DNA from: Streptomyces sp. NK08204
Lineage (GTDB): Bacteria > Actinomycetota > Actinomycetes > Streptomycetales > Streptomycetaceae
Assembly (NCBI RefSeq): GCF_020400585.1
Contig: NZ_JAINVF010000035.1
Span: 1 to 59,356, forward strand
Reading direction: 5' to 3'
DNA: 59,356 nt
Position 1 is the stretch's first letter. Every line of letters begins with the position of its first letter. The notes beneath the pieces were generated by a model. The model was not told where the DNA came from. It saw nothing but the letters and a program-made list of their open reading frames with translations, and made no database searches. The translations under genes and the position numbers were made by a program. Shown piece by piece: positions 53,433 to 59,356 of the stretch.

Positions 53433-54203
53433 ATGACGGATTCCTCGACGACCGACAGCCTGTGGTGCCGGCGGTTCCATCCGGCGGACGACGCGCCCGC
53501 CCGGCTGGTCTGCTTCCCGCACGCGGGCGGGTCGGCCAGCTACTTCCTCCCGGTGTCTGCCGCGCTCTCCCCGGCTGTGGACGTGCTTGCGGTGCAGTAC
53601 CCGGGGCGGCAGGACCGGCGCGCCGAGCCGTGCATCGAGGACATCGGCACGCTGGCGGACGAGGCGTTCCGGGCCCTGGTGGCGTGGGCGGACCGGCCAC
53701 TGACGTTCTTCGGTCACAGCATGGGCGCCATCATGGCCTTTGAGGTGGCCCGCCGCTTCGCCCGGGAGGGCATGGACGCCCCGGTGCACCTGTTCGCCTC
53801 GGGGCGCCGGGCACCGTCCGTACACCGGGACGAGAACGTCCACCAGCGCGGCGATGACGAGATCCTCGCCGAGATGGTCTCGCTCGGCGGCACCGACGCG
53901 CGGCTGCTGGCGGACGAGGAACTGGTGCGCATGGTGCTGCCCTCGATCCGCGCCGACTACAAGGCCGTCGAGCGCTACCGCTGCGAGCCCGGTGCCGTGC
54001 TCTCCTGCCCGGTGACCGCGCTCACGGGCGACGCCGATCCGCGCACGTCGATCGAGGATGCCCGCGCCTGGGCGGCGCACACCACGGCCGGATTCGAGCT
54101 GCGGGTGTTCGAAGGCGGCCATTTCTTCTTGACCAGCCGGGCGACGGAGGTTATAGAGGCCCTGCGCGAGCACTTCGCCACGACTCCGGCGCAGTCGCAC
54201 TGA
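53433..54203 (+). CDS. Type II thioesterase of a polyketide cluster
   Basis: 256 residues, alpha/beta hydrolase. LVCFPHAGGSASYF oxyanion region, nucleophile Ser96 in FFGHSMGAIMAFE, Asp in LTGDADPRTS and catalytic His in FEGGHFFL. Such free-standing enzymes remove stalled or wrong acyl groups from PKS/NRPS carrier proteins. It opens the gene set that leads into the modular PKS and is followed by a 40-bp inverted repeat. Confidence 0.92.
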   Translation: MTDSSTTDSLWCRRFHPADDAPARLVCFPHAGGSASYFLPVSAALSPAVDVLAVQYPGRQDRRAEPCIEDIGTLADEAFRALVAWADRPLTFFGHSMGAIMAFEVARRFAREGMDAPVHLFASGRRAPSVHRDENVHQRGDDEILAEMVSLGGTDARLLADEELVRMVLPSIRADYKAVERYRCEPGAVLSCPVTALTGDADPRTSIEDARAWAAHTTAGFELRVFEGGHFFLTSRATEVIEALREHFATTPAQSH

Positions 54204-54222
54204 GGCGTGCACGACGGCGAGC

Positions 54223-54262
54223 TGTGACAGGTACTCAACAATGTTGTCGAGCACCTGTCACA
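54223..54262. promoter_or_regulatory. 40-bp inverted repeat
   Basis: Two 20-bp arms (17 of 20 paired) beginning TGTGACAGGT and ending ACCTGTCACA, 20 bp after the thioesterase stop. No T tract follows, so it may be a large operator rather than a terminator. Confidence 0.75.
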
Positions 54263-54333
54263 CTTGCGCTGACCTGCTGAAATGGTGAAAGCAAACAGTG
54301 ACGGGCAGTCACATCCCCATTATTTTGGCAGAG

Positions 54334-54363
54334 TTGACATCGTGGACTGCCGGAAGGTTTGAT
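54334..54363 (+). promoter_or_regulatory. Possible promoter of the AT-like gene
   Basis: TTGACA (54334-54339), 18-bp spacer, TTTGAT (54358-54363), in an AT-richer leader about 140 bp before the AT-like start. Confidence 0.4.
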
Positions 54364-54499
54364 GACGCTCAGAGGGTAGTTGGTTTCGAGTCATTGACGC
54401 GCCTCCATTCAGCGGGCAGGGGAGACCCGCTCAGAGTTCATGACGCGTGCCTCCTGACTGCCTCGAAGCGCAACCAAGTACAAAACGGGGGTTTTGGCT

Positions 54500-55456
54500 G
54501 TGACGCTTGCCTATGTGCTGGATGGCGGGATGAATGACGAGCCGGGTGCCGGCTCGGAACTCTACGAACTGTTCCCCGTCGTCCGGCGCTGCTACGAGCA
54601 GATCGAGGAGTGGACGGGGCTCGACGCCCAGCGCATTCTCACCGAGGGGCGCGAAGCCGGCAAGGAACACCGGCAGGGCATCGGTCCGATCCGGCAGGCC
54701 GCCGCGGTCCTGGGCATCGCCGACGTCCTCGCCGAGGAGTACGGCATCGCCCCGAGGGCGGTCTCCGGGCTGAGTTTCGGCGCCCTGGTCGGCGCGAGCC
54801 TGGCCGGGGCCGTCGAGCGCCGCGAACTGTTCGAGCTGCTCATGCGCATGCGTGAACTGCCCGTCCCGGCAGGCGCGGACGGCGCCCGCCGCCAGGGTGT
54901 CGCCGCGATCCGGGTGCCCTACGACCTCGACCTCGAGGAGCGGCTCGACGGCCACGCGGTCTACCTGTCGGCGGACCTCGGGCGGGTCGGCTCCGGGGAC
55001 GAGCGCATGGTGCTGCTGGCGGGCTACCGGTCCGACCTCGAGGAGTTCGGCACCCAACTGCCGCCCGGCTCCCTGCAGGTGTCGCCGGAGCACGGCATCG
55101 CCTTCCACTCGCCGCTCCAGCAGGACATCGCGGAATTCCTGGAGCCCATGCTCAAGGAGATGGACTTCCGCGACCCGCGGGTGCCCGTCTACTCCTGCCT
55201 GGAGCCGAAGGCCCTCACCACCGGCGAGGAGATCCGCGACCTGTTCCGCCGCAACCCGACCGACCCGGTGAGCGTGCCGTACATGATGAGCGGCCTGGAA
55301 CGCGGCGGTGTGGAACTCGGTCTCGTCCTCGGCCCCTGCTCGTTCGGCACCTTCCTCCGCTCCTCCTTCTCGGTGGTCCATGTGGAGTCGCCGGACCATG
55401 TGTTCGAAGCCATGACCGCCATCTACGAGCTCGGCATCGAGCTCTCTTCGAACTGA
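54500..55456 (+). CDS. Free-standing FabD-like acyltransferase with altered nucleophile elbow
   Basis: 318 residues from GTG 54500 (GGGGG 8 bases upstream). FabD-like alignment is possible through nucleophile Ser92 in SGLSFGALVG (GHSxG has become GLSFG) and catalytic His203 in GIAFHSPL, both almost at the FabD numbers. The N-terminal GQGSQ loop is replaced by LDGGMNDEPG. At the position of the carboxylate-binding Arg117 the gap-free alignment gives Met117, flanked by Arg116 and Arg118. It may load an unusual acyl group in trans onto the PKS or edit it. Located between the thioesterase and the adenylating enzyme. Confidence 0.75.
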   Translation: MTLAYVLDGGMNDEPGAGSELYELFPVVRRCYEQIEEWTGLDAQRILTEGREAGKEHRQGIGPIRQAAAVLGIADVLAEEYGIAPRAVSGLSFGALVGASLAGAVERRELFELLMRMRELPVPAGADGARRQGVAAIRVPYDLDLEERLDGHAVYLSADLGRVGSGDERMVLLAGYRSDLEEFGTQLPPGSLQVSPEHGIAFHSPLQQDIAEFLEPMLKEMDFRDPRVPVYSCLEPKALTTGEEIRDLFRRNPTDPVSVPYMMSGLERGGVELGLVLGPCSFGTFLRSSFSVVHVESPDHVFEAMTAIYELGIELSSN

Positions 55457-55476
55457 ATCGGTGGATCGGTAAGACG

Positions 55477-56541
55477 ATGAAGAACGTGACTCCGCTGATC
55501 GAAGAGTGGCTCGCCCAGGACATCGACGAGTGGACACGCCGTGTGGTGCGGCGCCACTTCGATGCCGAGCACGGCAGCCCGTACTGGCTCAAGCGCGCCA
55601 CCGAACTCTCCTTCGACCCGCGGGACATCACCCGCTACGAGGAGCTGTCCGCGTTCGGTCCCATGCCGTTGGGCGAGCTGCGCACGATGGATCCCGCCGA
55701 GCTCGTGCCGCTCGCCGTCCCCCGGCCGCTGGTCGGCCGGGTCTGGGAGTCCGGCGGCACGACCGGCAACCCCTGCCGGGTCTTCTACACCGAGCCGATG
55801 CTCGAACAGCGCGCGGCCTGGCGGCGCTGGGTGATGGAGAAGGAAGGCTTCGAGCCCGGCCGCAACTGGCTCCAGGCCAGCCCCACCGGCCCGCACCTGA
55901 TGGGCCACGGCGCCTGGGACCTGGTGGACCTGTACGACGCACGGGTCTACGCCATCGACTTCGACCCGCGCTGGGTCAAGCGGATGCTGCGCGGCGGCCG
56001 GCTCGCCGAGGCGCAGGAGTACACCGGACACCTGGTCGGCCAGATGACCGACCTGCTGGAGACCCAGCCCATCGACTACCTGGTCACCACGCCCGCGCTG
56101 CTCCAGGCCCTGATCAAGAGCCGGCCCGAGCTGGTCGCCAAGCTCAAGGGCGCCCGCCTCAGCGGCACCCACGCCACGCCCGCCATGCGCCGCTCCTTCC
56201 TGGAAGCGCTGAACGGCGGCCTGCTCGTCGTCACCTACAACAACACCTTCGGCAATTCCGTCGCGCTCCCGGTGACGGACGACGACGTGCTGCCGTGCGT
56301 GCCGAACTACCCGCAGGTGACGATGGCCGTGGTGGACCGGAACGACTGGACGAGCGTCGTCGGGTTCGGCGAGTACGGGCAGGTCAAGCTGACCGTCATG
56401 CACGACGACCTGTTCCTGCCGAACATCCTGGAGCGCGACCTCGCGATGCGCTTCGACACCGGCAGCGAGTGGCCCTGCGACGGCGTGGCCAACGCGCGCC
56501 CGCTGCAGACAGTGCGCTCGTCGCCGGAAGGCGTCTACTAG
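55477..56541 (+). CDS. PaaK-like adenylate-forming enzyme
   Basis: 354 residues, shorter than phenylacetate-CoA ligase. It shows the ATP-binding Ser/Thr/Gly loop as ESGGTTGNPCRVFY, the TYNNTFGN segment and a late FGEYGQVKLTVMH-like A5/A8 region; the usual C-terminal small domain is short or absent. It probably activates a carboxylic acid as acyl-adenylate for the PKS starter. It lies 20 bp downstream of the AT-like gene, and its stop is 327 bp before the PKS. A CoA ligase or an acyl-ACP-forming enzyme are both possible. Confidence 0.72.
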   Translation: MKNVTPLIEEWLAQDIDEWTRRVVRRHFDAEHGSPYWLKRATELSFDPRDITRYEELSAFGPMPLGELRTMDPAELVPLAVPRPLVGRVWESGGTTGNPCRVFYTEPMLEQRAAWRRWVMEKEGFEPGRNWLQASPTGPHLMGHGAWDLVDLYDARVYAIDFDPRWVKRMLRGGRLAEAQEYTGHLVGQMTDLLETQPIDYLVTTPALLQALIKSRPELVAKLKGARLSGTHATPAMRRSFLEALNGGLLVVTYNNTFGNSVALPVTDDDVLPCVPNYPQVTMAVVDRNDWTSVVGFGEYGQVKLTVMHDDLFLPNILERDLAMRFDTGSEWPCDGVANARPLQTVRSSPEGVY

Positions 56542-56868
56542 CAGCGGTCCGGGCCGGCCGGCCCGACGTCGGCAGTCTGCCCACCCTGCCCCGCGGTGCG
56601 AGCCGGGGCAGGGCGCGGGACGACCTGCCCTGACTGCAACGGGCCAGGCAGACAGGCAACTCGGGTACCGAGCCGTGCTTCGGCGCGGCCGTACCGTCCT
56701 CCGCCCGTCCCCGAGCACCTCCTTCCCAGTGCCCTGCGCGTTGGTACGGCGTTCGCGCCGGGCGCTGGCCACCATGCTGCGTCGACACCGACGTGGCGCG
56801 CGCCGTGCGCACTCGCGCATGCCCACATCGCTCCGCACACCGTACGAAGCTCACGGGGAGTCACTCTG
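56542..56868. other. Intergenic region before the PKS gene
   Basis: 327 bp with inverted GGGCCGGCCGGCCCG near 56550-56564 but no convincing gene. It probably includes the PKS promoter. Confidence 0.5.
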
Positions 56869-59356
56869 ATGGCCGTTTCCGACGCCGCGTCCAGCCCTGC
56901 GGACACGCCGACGCCTTTCACGCCGCTCGACGGCGCGCTGCCCTGGCCGATGTCGGGAGCGAGTGCACGGGCACTGCGGGAGCAGGCGAAGCTGCTGCGC
57001 CGGCACGTCGAGGAGCACCCGCAGTGGACGCCGGCGGCCGTCGGCGGCGCGTTGGCCGGCCGGGCGGACGGTCCGGCGCGGGCCGCGCTCTTCGCGCGCG
57101 ACCGGGAGGGTTTCACGACGGCGCTGGGCGAGCTGGGCGCGGGCCGGGCCGTGCCCGCGCTGGCGGAGGGGGACGGCGCCGCGAGCGGCGTCGTCTTCGC
57201 CTTCCCCGGCCAGGGCTCGCAGTGGGCCGGGATGGCGCGCGAACTGCTGGACACGTCGCCCGTGTTCGCCGCCCGCATCCGCGAGTGCGAGCAGGCCCTG
57301 GCGCCGTACGTGGACTGGTCGCTCACGGCCGTGGTCCGCGGCGAGGCCGGCGCCCCCGCGCTCAGCACGGCCGACATCGTCCAGCCGGCGCTGTTCGCCG
57401 TCATGGTCGCGCTGGCCGACCTGTGGCAGGCCTGCGGTATCCGGCCCGACGCGGTGGTCGGCCACAGCCTGGGCGAGATCGCAGCCGCCTGTGTGGCCGG
57501 CGCCCTCACGCTGGAGGATGCCACCCGGGTCGTCGCCCTGTGGAGCAAGGCCCAGGCCACCCTCGCCGGGCGCGGCGAGATGGTCTCCGTGCTGCTCCCC
57601 GAGGACGAGGCCCGGCTGCTGCTGGCGCCCTGGGACGGCCGCCTGGGCGTGGCGGCCGTGAACGGCCCCGGTGCGGTGATCGTCTCCGGCGACGTGGACG
57701 CCGCGGCGGAGCTGCTGGTGCACTGCGCTGAGCAGGGCGTGCACGCACGGCGGATCGACGTCGGGCTTGCCGCGCACTCGGCGCACATCGACGAGATCCT
57801 GCCGGTCATGCGCGAGGACCTGGCGCCGATCCGGGCGCTGACGCCCCACGTGCCGGTGTACTCCTCGGTCATCGGAGACCGGGCGGACGGGCTGGCGATG
57901 GACACCGAGTACTGGTGCCGCAACCTGCGCAACACCGTGCAGTTCGCCCAGGCCGTCGCGGCCGTCGTCCGGGACGGCCACCGGCTGGTGATCGAGGTCA
58001 GCCCGCACCCGGTGCTGACCGCCGCCGTCCAGGCCACCGCGGAGCAGGCGGGCGGAGCACCCGTCTTCGTCCAGGAGACGCTGCGGCGCGACCACGGCGG
58101 CGCGGACCGCTTCCTGCGCTCGCTCGGCGAGCTCTACGTGCGCGGCGCCGACCCGGACTGGTCCGCCCTGTACGCGGGGCAGGCCGGCGGCGAGGCCGGC
58201 ACGCTCGAGCTCCCGCAGGACATCTGGCAGGTTTCCGCGGCCCCGGCCGACTCCGCCACACCGACCGGGGCCACGGCGGACGACCCGCAGCCCACGCTGG
58301 CGGAGCTGCCGGACACCGAGCGCCGCGCCGCGCTGGCGGAGCTGGTGCGCATGCAGATCGCCGCCGCCCTCGGCCAGACCGATCCGCGCCCGCTCGACGA
58401 CCAACGCCCGTTCCGGGAGCTGGGCGTCGACTCGGTGACCGCGGTCGGGCTGCGCAACCGCCTGCAGGAGGCCACCGGACTCGCGCTGCCGCCGACCCTG
58501 CTCTTCGACCACCCCACCACCTCCGCCGTGGTGGAGGTGCTGGACAACCTGCTGACGGGCGCGCCCACCACCGTCGAGCCGGACCCCGTCCCGCTCGGCG
58601 CGGCGCTCGGGGAGGCCTGGGACGAGCCGATCGCCATCGTGGGCATGGGCTGCCGCTACCCCGGCGGGGTGGACAGCCCCGAGGAGCTGTGGCACCTGCT
58701 GGCCGAGCAGCGCGACGCGGTCTCCGGCTTCCCGGAGGACCGCGGCTGGGACCTGGCCGGCGCCTACCACCCGCAGGGCCGCGGGGTCGGTCGCTTCTAC
58801 CTGCTCAAGGGCGGATTCCTGGACGACGCCGGTGACTTCGACGCCGAACTGTTCGGCGTCTCGCCGCGCGAGGCCCTGGGCATGGACCCGCAGCAGCGGC
58901 TCGTCCTCGAGTCGTCCTGGGAGGTGCTGGAACGCGCCGGGATCGAGCCGGCCACGCTGCGTGGCAGCCGCACCGGTGTCTACGTCGGCGCGATGACGAT
59001 GGACTACGGCCCGCGCGCCGCCGAGGCCGGCGAGGAGCAGAGCGGCTACGTGCTGACCGGCAACACGGCCAGCGTCATCTCCGGCCGCGTGTCCTACTCC
59101 CTGGGTCTCGAAGGCCCGGCGCTGACCGTGGACACCGCGTGCTCGTCGTCCCTGGTCGCCCTCCACCTGGCCGTCCAGTCCCTACGCAACGGCGAGTCCA
59201 CGCTGGCCCTCGTCGGCGGTGTCGCCGTAATGCCGACGCCGTGGGTCTTCGTCGACTTCAGCCGGCAGCGAGGCCTCGCACCGGACGGGCGCTGCAAGGC
59301 GTTCGCCGCAGGGGCGGACGGCACCGCGTGGTCCGAGGGCGTCGGCATGCTGCTTT
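56869..59356 (+). CDS. Modular type I polyketide synthase, loading module AT-ACP then KS (cut by window end)
   Basis: 829 codons are in the window; there is no stop. ATG 56869 has GGGGAG 8 bases upstream. Domains: N-terminal linker (1-100); loading AT (about 105-400) with FPGQGSQWAGMA, nucleophile Ser200 in VGHSLGEIAAA and catalytic His303 in LAAHSAH; ACP (about 485-570) with phosphopantetheine Ser522 in LGVDSVTAVGL; KS of module 1 from about 585 (EPIAIVGMGCRYPGGV) with active Cys758 in VDTACSSSLVA. There is no KSQ, so this is an AT-ACP loading module. Trp225 stands where extender ATs have the Arg that binds the malonyl carboxylate, so a monocarboxylic starter is likely. Product unknown. Confidence 0.96.
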   Translation, partial: MAVSDAASSPADTPTPFTPLDGALPWPMSGASARALREQAKLLRRHVEEHPQWTPAAVGGALAGRADGPARAALFARDREGFTTALGELGAGRAVPALAEGDGAASGVVFAFPGQGSQWAGMARELLDTSPVFAARIRECEQALAPYVDWSLTAVVRGEAGAPALSTADIVQPALFAVMVALADLWQACGIRPDAVVGHSLGEIAAACVAGALTLEDATRVVALWSKAQATLAGRGEMVSVLLPEDEARLLLAPWDGRLGVAAVNGPGAVIVSGDVDAAAELLVHCAEQGVHARRIDVGLAAHSAHIDEILPVMREDLAPIRALTPHVPVYSSVIGDRADGLAMDTEYWCRNLRNTVQFAQAVAAVVRDGHRLVIEVSPHPVLTAAVQATAEQAGGAPVFVQETLRRDHGGADRFLRSLGELYVRGADPDWSALYAGQAGGEAGTLELPQDIWQVSAAPADSATPTGATADDPQPTLAELPDTERRAALAELVRMQIAAALGQTDPRPLDDQRPFRELGVDSVTAVGLRNRLQEATGLALPPTLLFDHPTTSAVVEVLDNLLTGAPTTVEPDPVPLGAALGEAWDEPIAIVGMGCRYPGGVDSPEELWHLLAEQRDAVSGFPEDRGWDLAGAYHPQGRGVGRFYLLKGGFLDDAGDFDAELFGVSPREALGMDPQQRLVLESSWEVLERAGIEPATLRGSRTGVYVGAMTMDYGPRAAEAGEEQSGYVLTGNTASVISGRVSYSLGLEGPALTVDTACSSSLVALHLAVQSLRNGESTLALVGGVAVMPTPWVFVDFSRQRGLAPDGRCKAFAAGADGTAWSEGVGMLL

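Noticed and set aside
56851..59166. 771-codon minus-strand open frame over the PKS
   Set aside because: The plus strand encodes AT, ACP and KS with catalytic residues in order; the minus frame is low-complexity.

Overview
The window is chromosomal DNA from a Streptomyces species or a very close relative. The GC content is very high, third codon positions are almost always G or C, and GTG starts and 4-bp stop/start overlaps (GTGA, ATGA) are common. The gene content is typical core Streptomyces: two LysM-type resuscitation-promoting factors, the ndh/cfa block, a hut operon, a SigB-type sigma factor with its partner-switch proteins, purK/purE, and the UUA-decoding tRNA-Leu that is bldA. The gene order from the P450 gene to cfa matches what I remember of the S. 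coelicolor SCO3099-SCO3091 region; that correspondence is from memory and was not checked.

Left part (1-17.6 kb): mazG; an accessory-looking gene for a P-loop NTPase with Sel1/TPR repeats, the only gene in which I found an in-frame TTA codon; a cytochrome P450 overlapping it by 4 bp; rpfC; a c-di-AMP (ydaO-type) riboswitch leading into rpfA; eno; the septum-formation gene divIC/ftsB; a DUF501-Ppx fusion; ndh with two Rex-like operators upstream; cfa; and a convergent FtsX-type ABC exporter.

Middle part (18-31 kb): bldA, a Bax-inhibitor-1 family membrane protein, several small conserved proteins, a thiolase, an SGNH hydrolase, cystathionine beta-synthase, an RpiR-type regulator, a membrane-protein gene that changes frame twice, a four-gene roadblock/DUF4388 cluster, and a fold-type III PLP decarboxylase.

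Right-centre (31-53 kb): the histidine-utilisation operon hutU - M20 amidohydrolase - hutF - hutI, which carries urocanate to glutamate. It is followed by a sigma factor with divergent anti-anti-sigma and anti-sigma genes, a POT peptide transporter, a two-component system, GtrA, purK-purE-dipeptidase, an ene-reductase/MerR pair, a VOC/CGNR pair, UDP-glucose dehydrogenase and an acyl-CoA dehydrogenase.

Right edge (53.4 kb to end): the start of a modular type I polyketide cluster. It has a type II thioesterase, a free-standing FabD-like acyltransferase with an altered nucleophile elbow, a PaaK-like adenylate-forming enzyme, and a PKS with an AT-ACP loading module running into a first KS that is cut by the window end. 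In the loading AT the carboxylate-binding Arg of extender ATs is a Trp, so the starter is probably a monocarboxylic acid. The candidates for something new are the NTPase-Sel1 gene, the roadblock/DUF4388 cluster and this PKS starter cassette.
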